DNA of 37,060 nt from Gemmatimonadaceae bacterium (GCA_025358925.1 JANYHT010000009.1:1-37060); one strand, 5' to 3'. Positions 1 to 9,249 are shown, counted from the stretch's first letter. The notes: generated by a model from the sequence alone, not told the origin. Program-made: numbers and translations.

Positions 1-1137
1 CGTGGTTTGGTAGTCCTTGAACATGCCCTTCTCGATGATCAACCACTTATCAGCGGCGACACCCTCATCATCCCAGGCGACCAGCGCTAGTGATTGTGCT
101 TGCGTGCGGTCGGCCTGAATGTTCATTAGTTCGGTGCCGTATTTCAGTTTGCCAATTTGCTTATCGGGCGGTGCGACGAAACTTGTGCCCGCATAGTTCG
201 CTTCGTAGCCCATCGCGCGATCAAGCTCGGTGGGGTGACCAATCGATTCGTGAATGGTGAGCCACAAGTTTGTGGGATCGAGAATGAGATCGTAGCGCCC
301 TGGATCAACACTCTTGGCACCAACCTTTTCCACGGCCAGCGCGGCCCACGATGCAGCATTGCCCGGCATATTGAGTGACTGGATGTATTCCCATCCCGCG
401 GCACGCGGTGCCAGTTCTTCACTGTACGATTGAAAGCCACCCTTGCCCGCCGCGGTCGCGTCAAACGACGGACCAACGCGAATGAATGTCTGCGTCGTCT
501 CAGTGCCTTCAGAATTTACATACGTTTTGATCTCGCGCAGCAACTGCAGGCCTGACGTGACAAATCGGACGCCCGGTGTTTTAAGTGCCGCCTCGTTGGC
601 CGCGAATAACAGCGCAACTTTCTCTTCGATCGGCACGTCGAGCGGATCGCGCGTAACGGGCGTCATCCATGTGCCCTTCACCGACGGCGTGGGTGCGAGT
701 TCGACCGGACGCTTCTGCACGGACCTCGCGGCTTTCGCGATACGTGCGGCTTCGCGTGCCGTTTTGACGACGCTGTCTTTCGACATGTTACTTGTTGCGG
801 CAAAGCCCCACGAACCGTTCACCAGCGTGCGAATACCGATGCCGTACGACTCGGAATCAGAAACGCCCGTGATCTGCCGTTCGCGCGTATTGACGGACTG
901 GCGACGATAGCGCCCGATGCGCACGTCGGCATAGGACGCGCCGGCATCCTTCGCTGCGCTCAACGCCTCTGCGGCGAGTTCCACCGCATAGACATCGGCG
1001 TACGTGGCAGCGATAGGCGCCTTGAGGTACGGTGACGAAAGCAGTCCTGATGGCGATGCGGACAACAGTCGCGGTCCGGCAAGTGTCGCGGCAGCAGCAG
1101 CGGCACCCGAAACCAGAAAATCGCGGCGAGTGGTCAT
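1..1137 (-). CDS. TldD/PmbA family metalloprotease, N-terminal part (cut by left edge)
   Basis: The minus frame stays open from an ATG at 1137 through base 1, giving 379 codons; the C-terminus lies outside the window. The N-terminus TTRRDFLVSGAAAAAATLAG is a Tat-type leader (RRDFL followed by an Ala-rich hydrophobic stretch), so export or membrane delivery in folded form is likely. Residues 60-130 match the first PmbA/TldD domain (ASYADVRIGRY, SYGIGIRTLVNGSWGFAAT). The zinc-binding HExxxH motif is seen as HESIGH at residues 296-301, which places the protein in the catalytic TldD branch. In this family TldD/TldE proteins cleave unfolded or modified peptides. A partner TldE would be expected to the left of the window. 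The gene diverges from the S9 peptidase. The family is certain; the substrate is not known. Confidence 0.9.
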   Translation of the reverse strand, partial: MTTRRDFLVSGAAAAAATLAGPRLLSASPSGLLSSPYLKAPIAATYADVYAVELAAEALSAAKDAGASYADVRIGRYRRQSVNTRERQITGVSDSESYGIGIRTLVNGSWGFAATSNMSKDSVVKTAREAARIAKAARSVQKRPVELAPTPSVKGTWMTPVTRDPLDVPIEEKVALLFAANEAALKTPGVRFVTSGLQLLREIKTYVNSEGTETTQTFIRVGPSFDATAAGKGGFQSYSEELAPRAAGWEYIQSLNMPGNAASWAALAVEKVGAKSVDPGRYDLILDPTNLWLTIHESIGHPTELDRAMGYEANYAGTSFVAPPDKQIGKLKYGTELMNIQADRTQAQSLALVAWDDEGVAADKWLIIEKGMFKDYQTT

Positions 1138-1312
1138 GAGTCGGCCTGAAGAATGTGAGAGAAGCCGAGAGGCTACGATTGGTATTACGCGCTGTCAATC
1201 GCAGTGCTGGGAATACACGGAACGCCCGCCCACAGCGTCTTCCCTGCTCGGACGTAAGACTATTGATTGGTCCCAAGCCGCCGTTTCCACCGCGCCCCGC
1301 ATCCGAGCCCGC

Positions 1313-3997
1313 ATGTCCCCCATTGTTCGCCCCACTGCGCTGACGATATCCGCGACGATCGCTCTTGCGCTCGCCGCCGCCCCCTTGGCCGCGCAGTCCA
1401 ACGCCGCTTGGAATCCGTTGGAGATTCTGAAGACGGAGACCTACGTCCGTCCTCCCTCCGACGTCGAGAAAATGATTCTCACGCCGCGCACCGACATTTC
1501 GTTCTCATCGCCAAGCCCCGACCAAAAGTGGTTTTTGCGCGCGACGTCGATGGACCGCGGCGACATCCAAGATTACGGCAAACCGCACATTTATTTGGGT
1601 GGATTGCAAGTCGACACGAAGGCGAATCGTGCGCGTTCGCTGACGACCAGCACACATCACGGCTTGTCGCTGGTCGATCCGCACACTGGCATCACGCGCG
1701 CGCTTGACACGCCAAAGGGCGCCTCGATTTCCGCGCAGACTTGGTCGCCGAGTGGTGCGTCGGTGGCGTACATCGCCAACTTCGATGATGCGTCGTATGT
1801 GTATGTCGCGGATGTGGCGAGTGGGAAGTCGGTGCAAATCAACAAAGTGGCGTTGCTCGCGACGCTCAACACAACGATCGAGTGGACGGCTGACGGCAAG
1901 AGCATTATCGCATTGCTCGTGCCGGATGGACGCGGTCCGATGCCGACGCATGGGAAGAACGGTGTTGAAGATGGTCCGCAAGTGCGGCTCACTAACTCAA
2001 AAGCTCTGCCGCAGGCCGTGCATGCCAGCCTGTTGGAAGATCCTCACGATAAAGCGTTGCTCAAGTACTTCAGCACAGGCCAACTCGTCTTACTCGATGT
2101 GAAGACGAAAGCTGTGCGGAAAATTGGCGCGCCGAAAATGATTCGCGCGGTCGATGCGTCACCCGATGGTCAGTATTTCCGCGTCACGCAAATGACTGAA
2201 CCGTTTTCGTACATTGTGCCAATGTCAAATTTTGCTTCAGTACAAGAGTTGTGGGACGCAACCGGTAAAGTGATTGCGACCCTTAATACGACGCCACTGC
2301 GTGAAGGCGCGCTGCCCGATGGCGTTGATGCGCCGCCCACTGGTGGTCGTGGTGGTGCTGCGCAAACGGCGGCCGACACCGGCAAGCGCAACATGCAATG
2401 GAATCCGGTTGGTCCAGGGCTCGTGTATTTGCAATCGATATTTGCCGCGAATGGAGCAACGCCAACAACGCCACCGTCCGGTGGTGCGGCAAACGGTCGT
2501 GGTGGACGCAGCGCTGGTGGTGCTGCTGCTGCACGAACGCAGCCCACAAGCGTGCGCTACATGAATTGGCTGCCGCCGTTTGGTCCGAGCGACATGAAGG
2601 TCTTGTACGAAGGAGGACCGCAGACGGGCACGATCGCGTTTAGCGCTGACGCGAAAACAATGTTCGTCAGCGATAGTGGCATGGTCATCGCGATGCACAC
2701 CGCGGCACCAACCAAGCGATATAACTTGGGCAAAAGTGTCACGCTGCCCGCCGGTGGATTAGGTGGACGCCGTGGTGGTGCAGGTGGTGCGGTCAATGAC
2801 ACTGCGTCGACTGGCGCGTTGGCCATGACACGCGGCCCGAACGGTCAGCAATTTGTCATCGTTGGGAGCGACGGTAAGACGGTCGCCTTGAGTGGTTCGC
2901 GCGCGCCGGGTGCGAAGTGGAGCACGCAAGCGCCGCGTCCATGGCTTGACAAACTCGACATCGAAACGGGAACGCGCGCGCGCATTTTTGAAAGCCCAGC
3001 CGAAGCGTTTGACGAGTTTGTGGCGCCACTCAACAACGACTACACGCAATTTATTTACACGCATGAATCGCCAACCGTGATTACCGATGCGTACCTGCGC
3101 GATGTGTCGGCAGGTACGAGCAAGAAACTCACAAGCAACGTCGACATCGGACCCAGCGTCTCGCTCGCAATCGTCAAACGTTTTCAAGTTGTACGTCCGC
3201 GCGACGGCCTTAAAATGTGGGTGGACGTCACACTGCCGCGCGACTGGAAACCGGGCACAAAATTACCAGGCATCATCTGGTTTTATCCGCGTGAGTTCAC
3301 GTCGCAAAACGAATATGATCGGTCACGTTTTACCACCAACATCAACAAGTTTCCGGAAGTCCCGTCGTCTCGTCCCGCGTCGTCAACCAAAATTTGGGTG
3401 AGCCAAGGCTACGCGCTCATCGAACCCGACATTCCAATTTTCGGCGACACGGGCAAGATGAATGATCACTACACGCGCGACCTGAAAGAAAATCTCGACG
3501 CCGTACTCGACGCCGTGGTCGACTCGGGTTTCGTGTCACGCGATAAGATGGGCATTGGTGGGCATAGCTACGGGGCATTCAGCACCGTGAATGCGCTCAC
3601 GCTCACGCCGTATTTCAAGGCCGGCATTGCAGGTGACGGCATGTACAATCGCAGCCTGACGCCATTTGGCTTTCAAACAGAACGTCGTAACTTTTTTCAA
3701 GCGCAGGATACGTATCTCGATATGTCACCATTTTTTCGCGCCGATAAAATTGCGGGCGCGTTGCTGATGTATCACGCCACGGAAGATCAGAATCAGGGCA
3801 CCGCGCCCATCAGCTCCATTCGCATGATGCAAGCCCTTCAAGGACTCGGCAAACCCGCTGCGCTGTACATGTATCCGTACGAGGATCACAGCGTGGCAAC
3901 GTATCAGAGCGATCTCGATTTATGGGCGCGCTGGCTCGCGTGGTTCGACGTCTATGTCAAGAATCCGAAGGGCGACACTAAAGCGTTGGTGCCGTAG
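1313..3997 (+). CDS. Secreted S9 family serine peptidase (prolyl oligopeptidase-like)
   Basis: The frame is open from 1004, but ATG 1313 is chosen because it begins a clean signal peptide ending APLAAQS; this gives 894 residues. The middle of the protein looks like a beta-propeller with three Gly/Arg-rich low-complexity insertions (for example TGGRGG and GGLGGRRGGAGG). The C-terminal alpha/beta-hydrolase domain carries GHSYG with Ser752 as nucleophile, a probable Asp825 (ATEDQNQG) and a probable His859 (YEDHS). S9 peptidases of this kind hydrolyse short peptides in the periplasm. The upstream gene on the opposite strand encodes a TldD-type protease. The stop codon overlaps the GTG of the DUF1080 gene (TAGTG), so the two are probably translated together. 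The exact substrate specificity cannot be read from the sequence. Confidence 0.92.
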   Translation: MSPIVRPTALTISATIALALAAAPLAAQSNAAWNPLEILKTETYVRPPSDVEKMILTPRTDISFSSPSPDQKWFLRATSMDRGDIQDYGKPHIYLGGLQVDTKANRARSLTTSTHHGLSLVDPHTGITRALDTPKGASISAQTWSPSGASVAYIANFDDASYVYVADVASGKSVQINKVALLATLNTTIEWTADGKSIIALLVPDGRGPMPTHGKNGVEDGPQVRLTNSKALPQAVHASLLEDPHDKALLKYFSTGQLVLLDVKTKAVRKIGAPKMIRAVDASPDGQYFRVTQMTEPFSYIVPMSNFASVQELWDATGKVIATLNTTPLREGALPDGVDAPPTGGRGGAAQTAADTGKRNMQWNPVGPGLVYLQSIFAANGATPTTPPSGGAANGRGGRSAGGAAAARTQPTSVRYMNWLPPFGPSDMKVLYEGGPQTGTIAFSADAKTMFVSDSGMVIAMHTAAPTKRYNLGKSVTLPAGGLGGRRGGAGGAVNDTASTGALAMTRGPNGQQFVIVGSDGKTVALSGSRAPGAKWSTQAPRPWLDKLDIETGTRARIFESPAEAFDEFVAPLNNDYTQFIYTHESPTVITDAYLRDVSAGTSKKLTSNVDIGPSVSLAIVKRFQVVRPRDGLKMWVDVTLPRDWKPGTKLPGIIWFYPREFTSQNEYDRSRFTTNINKFPEVPSSRPASSTKIWVSQGYALIEPDIPIFGDTGKMNDHYTRDLKENLDAVLDAVVDSGFVSRDKMGIGGHSYGAFSTVNALTLTPYFKAGIAGDGMYNRSLTPFGFQTERRNFFQAQDTYLDMSPFFRADKIAGALLMYHATEDQNQGTAPISSIRMMQALQGLGKPAALYMYPYEDHSVATYQSDLDLWARWLAWFDVYVKNPKGDTKALVP

Positions 3998-4740
3998 TGA
4001 ACCGTCGTTTTGCAGGTAAACAACTGTTCGTGCTCGCACTCATTGCGTCCTGCGCATCCGTTACGGGTGCGCAGTCGCCATCGCTCAACACGCTCACTGC
4101 CGCCGAAAAAGCGGCCGGTTGGCGATTGTTGTTTGACGGCACCAGCATGAGCGCGTGGCGCGGCTACAAGATGCCGGATATGCCGCCGGAGTGGTCGGTG
4201 GTGAATGGCACCCTCACCAAAACAAAGACCACCGAAGACATCGTCACACGCGAGCAGTTCAGCGACTTCGAGTTGTCGATTGACTGGAAGGTGGAGCTGC
4301 GTGGGAACTCCGGCATTTTTTATCGCGCAACCGAAGAAGAATCGCGTGTCTACTGGAGCGCACCCGAGTATCAATTGGCCGAAGACTCGCTAACGCCCGA
4401 TAGCAAAAACATCATGACAGCGGTGGGTGCCGTGTACGGCTTCTATCCGTCGATTCGAGGCGTTGCACATCCAGCCAACGAATGGAATGCAACACGCATC
4501 GTGGTGAAAGGCGCGCATGTGGAGCATTGGCTCAACGGTCGTATGCTCTCACAGTACGAACTCTGGTCGCCCGAGTGGAATCGCAAGCTGCACGGCGATC
4601 CAAGGGACTCGACCCAGCGGCCGCTTAAGTTCGCGCCGTATCCGAATTTTGCGCTCGCCAAATCTGGGTACATCGCCATTCAGGGCGACCACAATGGTGC
4701 GCTGTCACTACGCAACATCAAGATTCGCGCGCTGAAGTGA
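3997..4740 (+). CDS. Secreted DUF1080 (3-keto-disaccharide hydrolase-like) protein
   Basis: This 247-residue protein starts at a GTG that shares one base with the stop of the S9 peptidase gene. Residues 1-25 form a signal peptide (VLALIASCASVTGAQS). The rest is one DUF1080 domain: the typical opening GWRLLFDGTSMSAWRG, a central ELRGNSGIFYRA and a concluding GYIAIQGDHNGALSLRNIKI are visible. The fold is a concanavalin-like jelly roll. Characterised members act on 3-keto-glycosides and many members are uncharacterised, so a sugar-related role is known for the family but only inferred here. Translational coupling to a peptidase suggests joint use in extracellular degradation. Confidence 0.9.
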   Translation: MNRRFAGKQLFVLALIASCASVTGAQSPSLNTLTAAEKAAGWRLLFDGTSMSAWRGYKMPDMPPEWSVVNGTLTKTKTTEDIVTREQFSDFELSIDWKVELRGNSGIFYRATEEESRVYWSAPEYQLAEDSLTPDSKNIMTAVGAVYGFYPSIRGVAHPANEWNATRIVVKGAHVEHWLNGRMLSQYELWSPEWNRKLHGDPRDSTQRPLKFAPYPNFALAKSGYIAIQGDHNGALSLRNIKIRALK

Positions 4741-5100
4741 CGCACAGGTACGGTGCAAACGCTGCTCCTAAAGCGCACCTCGACAGCGATCCCAGGGTGT
4801 GCGGTGTTAGCGCGCGAAGCGTGTTTCACCTGCAATCGTTTTTATCGTGACGGACACTCCGAATCTCCCAAGGGGTGGAGTGGTTTAAGAATAGCACGTT
4901 CAGAAGCCACGACTCACGAGACTAACGCGTCGGCGCACAATCGACCCAGAATCGACGCGCGCCGTTAGCCGAGCACGCTTCAAATATGATCAATGCTGCG
5001 CCAAGCTACCGCAGGCTACGAAGAAACTAGACGGCGTACACGACGCCATCGCGTAACCGTGCGGTGATCGCTCGTTACTCAACGATTCAACTCTCGAACG
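4741..5100. other. Gene-free region between convergent genes
   Basis: No credible reading frame is seen in these 360 bases; the short frame at 4753-4968 has no recognisable features. The region separates the plus-strand DUF1080 gene from the minus-strand YeaQ-like gene, so it should hold their transcription ends. The only visible structure is an imperfect inverted repeat at 4922-4968. Confidence 0.6.
4922..4968. repeat. Imperfect inverted repeat between convergent genes
   Basis: CTAACG at 4922-4927 is matched by CGTTAG at 4963-4968. The flanking inner GC-rich bases (CGTCGGCGC against GACGCGCGC) can pair in part, leaving a loop of about 20 bases. There is no T-tract, so it is not a classical intrinsic terminator. 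It may serve as a bidirectional end signal for the two convergent genes. Its CTAAC/GTTAG ends recall an attC site but the inner boxes do not match those at 32.7 and 36.8 kb. Confidence 0.4.
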
Positions 5101-5358
5101 TTACATCACGACTCTCCGCCGCTTCGCCACCAGATGCAGGATCAGCAGCAGCACCACTGCACCCACGAATGCCGTGAAGATGACGCCCGGCAGTCCGCTG
5201 AACGGCGTGGCGACGCCGAGCTGACGGAAGATCCAGCCGCCCACGAACGCGCCGACGATACCGACGACGATGTCACCGATAAGCCCAACGCCGCCAACGA
5301 GCAATGATGCGAGAACGCCGGCAACCAGACCGACCACAAGCCAAGTAATGAGGTCCAT
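5101..5358 (-). CDS. GlsB/YeaQ/YmgE family small membrane protein
   Basis: An 85-residue, highly hydrophobic protein. The frame opens further upstream, but ATG 5358 is chosen because AGGAGG lies a few bases before it and the family starts exactly here (MDLITWLVVGLVAG). Three transmembrane helices alternate with Gly-rich turns (LLVGGVGLIGDIVVGIVGAF), then a short basic tail KRRR. Transglycosylase-associated/YeaQ proteins are linked to general stress responses in enterobacteria; the molecular function is unknown. It lies 93 bases downstream of the DUF6496 gene on the same strand and may be transcribed with it. Confidence 0.9.
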   Translation of the reverse strand: MDLITWLVVGLVAGVLASLLVGGVGLIGDIVVGIVGAFVGGWIFRQLGVATPFSGLPGVIFTAFVGAVVLLLILHLVAKRRRVVM

Positions 5359-5451
5359 GAACGGGCCCTCCTGATTGAATGTTTGAGCGGAACTCCGTGT
5401 TATGTCCAGCCACTCATGCAACGTTCACGCCACTGTGGGCGGCGCTGCGCT

Positions 5452-5667
5452 TCATGCTCGCTTTTTCGGCACCTTATCGCCTTCGGCGCGCGCTTCAGAA
5501 ATTCCTATCGCGATGGCCTGCGCGCGGCTTTTCACTTTTCCGCCAGTGCCGCCTTTGCCGCTCTTGAGCGTACCACCTTCGAATTCCTTCATCACTCGGC
5601 CAATCTTTTTGCTAGCTTTAGCGCTGTATTTGCGTCCGCCTTTTTTTGCGGCTTTCTTGGCAGTCAT
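5452..5667 (-). CDS. DUF6496 small basic protein
   Basis: 71 residues, starting at ATG 5667 with GGAGAA upstream. The Lys/Ala-rich N-terminus (MTAKKAAKKGGRKYSAKA) is followed by the family core KIGRVMKEFEGGTLKSG and the ending RAQAIAIGISEARAEGDKV. The composition suggests nucleic acid binding, but no function is established for the family; similar short proteins occur widely in soil bacteria next to stress genes. Its neighbour downstream is the YeaQ-like membrane protein, which fits a stress-related pair. Confidence 0.8.
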   Translation of the reverse strand: MTAKKAAKKGGRKYSAKASKKIGRVMKEFEGGTLKSGKGGTGGKVKSRAQAIAIGISEARAEGDKVPKKRA

Positions 5668-5980
5668 GGTGAATGTTCTCCATACCCGGGTTTGAATTGA
5701 ACAGGATTTTCTTCGCTACTCACGACGCCGTCGAGTGTTCCACGCAGCGAGGCTGCAAGCGGTGTGCGCGGTGATTTTTCGGAGAGATTCGGAGAAGCTG
5801 TGCTTGCGGAAGGGCGAACTCTCGTGCGAGTGTTGCGTGAGATCGATGCGTGACACGAAAGTCCAGATCATTCGCGTCTTCCGCACTCGCCCGTTTCCCC
5901 CACCAACGTCTGCCATGCTATCGGTACCCTCCTCCTCCGTGGCCTCGCATCGGACGTATGAATTCAGCAGTCTGCGTTCG
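5668..5980. other. Divergent intergenic region upstream of the beta-lactamase-like gene
   Basis: This stretch separates the minus-strand DUF6496 gene from the plus-strand hydrolase. The plus frame of the hydrolase stays open back to 5735, but the encoded N-terminal residues are Arg/Cys-rich and unlike a protein start. I see no clear promoter hexamers. An alternative start for the hydrolase lies at ATG 5915. Confidence 0.45.
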
Positions 5981-7579
5981 ATGACGCGACGGTGGCGGTC
6001 GTGTGCACTGGTGGTGTGGCTCGGACTCTGGTCGACCGTCGCGACCGCACAAACACCATCCGGCAAACTCTCCAGCGTTGCGCCGCCTGCAAGATTCAAC
6101 GACGCCAATCGCGCGACAAAACTTGGCAACGCGTTTCCGGACATTGATCGCCTGATGTCCGCGTTCGCCGAACGTTCGACTGTGCCCGGGATGGCGTATG
6201 GAATCATCATCGACGGTAAACTGGCACACGCCGGTGTGTCTGGCTTGCGCGACGTTTCGCCAAAGTCGCGTGTCGACACGTCGAGCGTATTTCGCATTGC
6301 GTCGATGACGAAAAGTTTTACGGCGTTGGCCATCATGCAGTTGCGCGACGCGGGCAAACTTTCCCTTGATGCGTCGGCCGAACGCTATGTACCGGAGTTA
6401 GCGAAGCTGCGATACGCCACGTCGGATGCACCGCGCATTACTGTGCGTGATCTGATGTCGCATTCGGCCGGTTTTCCGGAAGACAATCCGTGGGGTGATC
6501 AGCAACTTGCGGCCACCGATGCGCAATTGTCGCAAATGATTTTGCGCGGTATTCCGTTTTCGACATCGCCCGCTACTGGGTACGAATATTCAAACTTCGG
6601 CTTCGCGATTCTCGGTCGTATCGTGCAAAATGTTGGCGGCATGCCGTACCCGCGCTATATCCGCACGATGGTGTTGCTACCCCTTGGCATGACGGTCACA
6701 ACACTGCAATCGTCCGATGTCAAACCATCGCTGCTCGCGCACGGATATCGTCGCCAAGATGGCGCTTGGCTGGAAGAAGCACAGTTGCCCGACGGTGCGT
6801 TTGGTTCGATGGGCGGGATGCTCACGTCCGTGAGTGATCTCAGCAAATGGGTGGGCTTCATGCTCAGTGCATGGCCCGCGCGCGACGGACCAGAAGCCGG
6901 GCCGCTGAAACGATCGTCACTGCGCGAAATGCAGCAGGTCATTCGCTACAATGGCGGCACCGCCGTGCGCGATGCATCGGGTGCGCCGATGCTCAGCGCA
7001 GGCGGATATGGGTATGGGCTTGGCGTGCGTCAGAGCTGTGGGTTCCGCACTACGATTGCGCACTCGGGCGGACTGCCCGGATTCGGTTCGATCATGAAGT
7101 GGTTGCCAGACTACGGTGTAGGTATTGTCGCGATGGGCAATCTCACGTACACGAGCTGGGGCGCGGTAAGTGATCACGCATTGGAGATACTGGCGCAAAC
7201 TGGTGGCCTACAGGCGCGTGCGCCGCAACCGGCACCGGTCTTACTGGAGCGGCGCGACCAAGTGTCGCGACTGATTGCGAACTGGAACGATACGCTCGCG
7301 GATAGTCTGGCAGCGATGAACCTTTATCTCGACGAGTCAAAACCGCGTCGTCGGGCCGCGATGCAAGCGTTGCGCATCGCGGCGGGCGATAACTGCAAGC
7401 AAGAGGGCGACATGGTGGCCCTGAATGCGTTGCGGGGTAGCTGGCGCTTGCGCTGCGCGACGAGTGATCTGCGGGTGACGATCACGTTGGCACCAACCGA
7501 ACCAGCGGCAGTACAGGCGTTGACGGTGTCGAGTATGAAGCGCGAGGAGAGTCTTGATGCGCTGCCGGTGTGTCGGTAG
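5981..7579 (+). CDS. Secreted serine hydrolase of the beta-lactamase (class C/esterase) family
   Basis: The start at ATG 5981 (532 residues) is preferred because it opens an Arg-rich signal peptide with cleavage after VATAQ; ATG 5915 is possible, and neither has a strong ribosome binding site. All three signatures of the family are present: SxxK as SMTK (Ser108, Lys111), YxN as YSN (203-205), and HSGG (361-364). The region after about residue 420 is a C-terminal extension of the kind found in penicillin-binding-protein-like esterases. Such proteins hydrolyse D-amino acid peptides, esters or beta-lactams; which applies cannot be decided here, and an antibiotic resistance role should not be assumed. 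It stands alone between oppositely oriented genes. Confidence 0.92.
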   Translation: MTRRWRSCALVVWLGLWSTVATAQTPSGKLSSVAPPARFNDANRATKLGNAFPDIDRLMSAFAERSTVPGMAYGIIIDGKLAHAGVSGLRDVSPKSRVDTSSVFRIASMTKSFTALAIMQLRDAGKLSLDASAERYVPELAKLRYATSDAPRITVRDLMSHSAGFPEDNPWGDQQLAATDAQLSQMILRGIPFSTSPATGYEYSNFGFAILGRIVQNVGGMPYPRYIRTMVLLPLGMTVTTLQSSDVKPSLLAHGYRRQDGAWLEEAQLPDGAFGSMGGMLTSVSDLSKWVGFMLSAWPARDGPEAGPLKRSSLREMQQVIRYNGGTAVRDASGAPMLSAGGYGYGLGVRQSCGFRTTIAHSGGLPGFGSIMKWLPDYGVGIVAMGNLTYTSWGAVSDHALEILAQTGGLQARAPQPAPVLLERRDQVSRLIANWNDTLADSLAAMNLYLDESKPRRRAAMQALRIAAGDNCKQEGDMVALNALRGSWRLRCATSDLRVTITLAPTEPAAVQALTVSSMKREESLDALPVCR

Positions 7580-7939
7580 GGGTTTGTCAGATTTCGCGCT
7601 CCCGACGGCTATGCCGCGTTCATCCCAGCGCCGCTGCCTCCCTCGCCTCAACTTGACCTATCTGGTCGACTCGCCGGATTGCTCGAACGCGCCAGCTGTT
7701 CGCTCGGACGTCTCGATGAGAACGGCGAATCGACGGGAATGCCCGTCGAGGATGTCCAAGAGGTTTCGCGATACGTCAGCACGCTTCGATACGGAGTCGA
7801 ATCAGGTGCCGAACACACCTATCGGCTGATTCGCGACTATGCGGCCCAAAGAATCGGAGGCGCCATCGATGCAGCCATCCGATGTCGCCATTCCGATATG
7901 GGGATCCTGCCGCTGGCCGGAGCGGCCGTTGTGGAGCCG
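7580..7939. other. Region without a recognisable gene between convergent genes
   Basis: Short open frames cross these 360 bases on both strands (for example the plus frame from 7679 that runs antisense through the SnoaL-like gene), but none shows family motifs, a ribosome binding site or a signal peptide. No hairpin followed by a T-tract was found. Confidence 0.5.
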
Positions 7940-8332
7940 CTACGGCATCAGCCGCGCCCACTGCGCGGAGTCCGTGTACTGCTGGAACGACACGATCCGG
8001 TCACCTTTGAAGTGGTAGACATGGCAGAACGGCGCGTCCAGCTTAGCGCCGCTGTGCTTCATCGCACCGCCGTAGTGGCCGAGCACGATGACGTCGTCAC
8101 CGCCGTCGATGAAGCGCTCGGGCGCCGCAGAGAAGTTGTCAATGGCGGCGAGCAAGCGGCCGAACACGCCTTCGCCAATCGCTTGTGCGCCGACGTAGGG
8201 ATTGCGGTCGGCCAGCGGATTGCCCTGCGCTTCGTTCCATTGGATGTCGGGCGCCATGGCGCCGAACAGCACCGAAGGATCGTTGTTCGCGAAAGCGGCA
8301 TAGGCCGCCTGAATGGTCTGCACACTCGACAT
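7940..8332 (-). CDS. SnoaL-like / nuclear transport factor 2-like protein
   Basis: 130 residues from ATG 8332, which has AGGAG about seven bases upstream; the longer frame to 8371 lacks that support. The NTF2-like fold is recognisable from the helical opening TIQAAYAAFANNDPSVLFGA, the segment APDIQWNEAQGNPLADRNPY, and the closing strands CHVYHFKGDRIVSFQQYTD. These proteins form a cone-shaped pocket and act as small isomerases, dehydratases or binding proteins; this branch has no assigned substrate. It is a single gene, divergent from the oxidoreductase. Confidence 0.85.
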   Translation of the reverse strand: MSSVQTIQAAYAAFANNDPSVLFGAMAPDIQWNEAQGNPLADRNPYVGAQAIGEGVFGRLLAAIDNFSAAPERFIDGGDDVIVLGHYGGAMKHSGAKLDAPFCHVYHFKGDRIVSFQQYTDSAQWARLMP

Positions 8333-8455
8333 CAAACGCTCCTGCGGGGATAGGAAATCCAATCGGGCCACGCGTCATGTAACGCCGGTTCGCGCGCACG
8401 GCAAGTCAGAGACGAGCGGGATCACCGCGCGGTTTCACTGGCAACGAAGGAAGCG

Positions 8456-8507
8456 CCTAGATTCGCATTTTGCGCGAGCGCGTCGTGCCGTCTCGTCCTA
8501 GATTCGC
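8456..8507. repeat. Direct repeat CCTAGATTCGC, two copies
   Basis: The 11-base sequence occurs at 8456-8466 and again at 8497-8507, 41 bases apart start to start, in the divergent intergenic region between the SnoaL-like gene and the oxidoreductase. TAGATT inside each copy resembles a -10 element. The repeat may be a pair of regulator or promoter sites, or chance. Confidence 0.35.
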
Positions 8508-8619
8508 TCCATTGCTCGGGGCATGACGCAGGCGTAGACGTCATTGCGAGCGTCCGTCGGCGAAGCCGGAACCGGGCTGTACTTTTCAGATTTACATCCG
8601 CCTTTCCGGAGACTGTCCG

Positions 8620-9216
8620 TTGAGAGTTCTCGTCGTCTACTGCCATCCCCATTCCCAAAGCTTCTGTCGCGCGCTGCTCGACCACGTCGTAGCCGGTCTC
8701 GCCGTCCACTGTCACGACGTCGATGTGCTGGACCTGTACGCCGAAGGGTTCGATCCTGTGCTTCGCGAAGGCGAATGGCTGGACTACATCAACAATCCGC
8801 AGCAGAGCGTCGACGGCGTCATGGCCGACCATGTCCGGCGGATTGCGCGTGCGGAAGGCATGGTGTTCGTGTTCCCGACTTGGTTTTTTGGATTGCCCGC
8901 GATGCTGAAAGGCTGGTTCGATCGCGCGTGGCTTCCGGGCGTGGCGTTCGATATTCCAGAAGGCGGTGGCGTTGCGCAATCACGAATGCGGAGAATCCGG
9001 TTTCTCGGAGCCGTTACCACGACCGCACTGCCGTGGATTGCGCTGCAGACGCTGGGATATCCCGGCCAGCGACTGATCAGGCGATGCATTCGCGTTGGAC
9101 TGGCATTGCGATGCAAGCAAGTGTGGATGGGCCACCATTCCATCGAGACTTCCACCCTTGAACAACGTCAACGATTCCTTGCCAAAGTTGAGCAGCGCTT
9201 CGGCAACGTGAAGTGA
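8620..9216 (+). CDS. NAD(P)H-dependent oxidoreductase, flavodoxin-like fold (NQO/KefF family)
   Basis: 198 residues starting at a TTG with GGAGA about seven bases upstream. The first strand and phosphate loop (MRVLVVYCHPHSQSFCRALL), the FPTWFFGLPAMLKGWFDRAW segment, and the F...VTTTA strand are diagnostic of the NAD(P)H:quinone reductase type of flavodoxin-fold protein that binds FMN or FAD. It likely reduces quinones or similar electrophiles in the cytoplasm. The patatin gene starts 33 bases downstream on the same strand, so the two may form a short operon. Confidence 0.9.
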   Translation: MRVLVVYCHPHSQSFCRALLDHVVAGLAVHCHDVDVLDLYAEGFDPVLREGEWLDYINNPQQSVDGVMADHVRRIARAEGMVFVFPTWFFGLPAMLKGWFDRAWLPGVAFDIPEGGGVAQSRMRRIRFLGAVTTTALPWIALQTLGYPGQRLIRRCIRVGLALRCKQVWMGHHSIETSTLEQRQRFLAKVEQRFGNVK

Positions 9217-9249
9217 CGGCGCTGAACGCGGCGTTGGAGTAGACGCCAA

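Noticed and set aside
1004-1312. N-terminal extension of the S9 peptidase frame
   Set aside because: It runs antisense to the TldD-like gene, is Arg-rich, and the signal peptide starts only at 1313.
4922-4968. Inverted repeat with CTAAC/GTTAG ends as a third attC site
   Set aside because: It is shorter than usual, lacks the GCGTTC and GCAACG inner boxes shared by sites A and B, and is not next to cassette-like genes; a role at the ends of convergent genes is more likely.
7679-8353. 224-codon plus-strand open frame
   Set aside because: It is antisense to the SnoaL-like gene, which has clear family motifs and a ribosome binding site; the plus frame has neither.
8422-8979. 185-codon minus-strand open frame
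   Set aside because: It overlaps the well-supported flavodoxin-fold oxidoreductase on the other strand and shows no family features.
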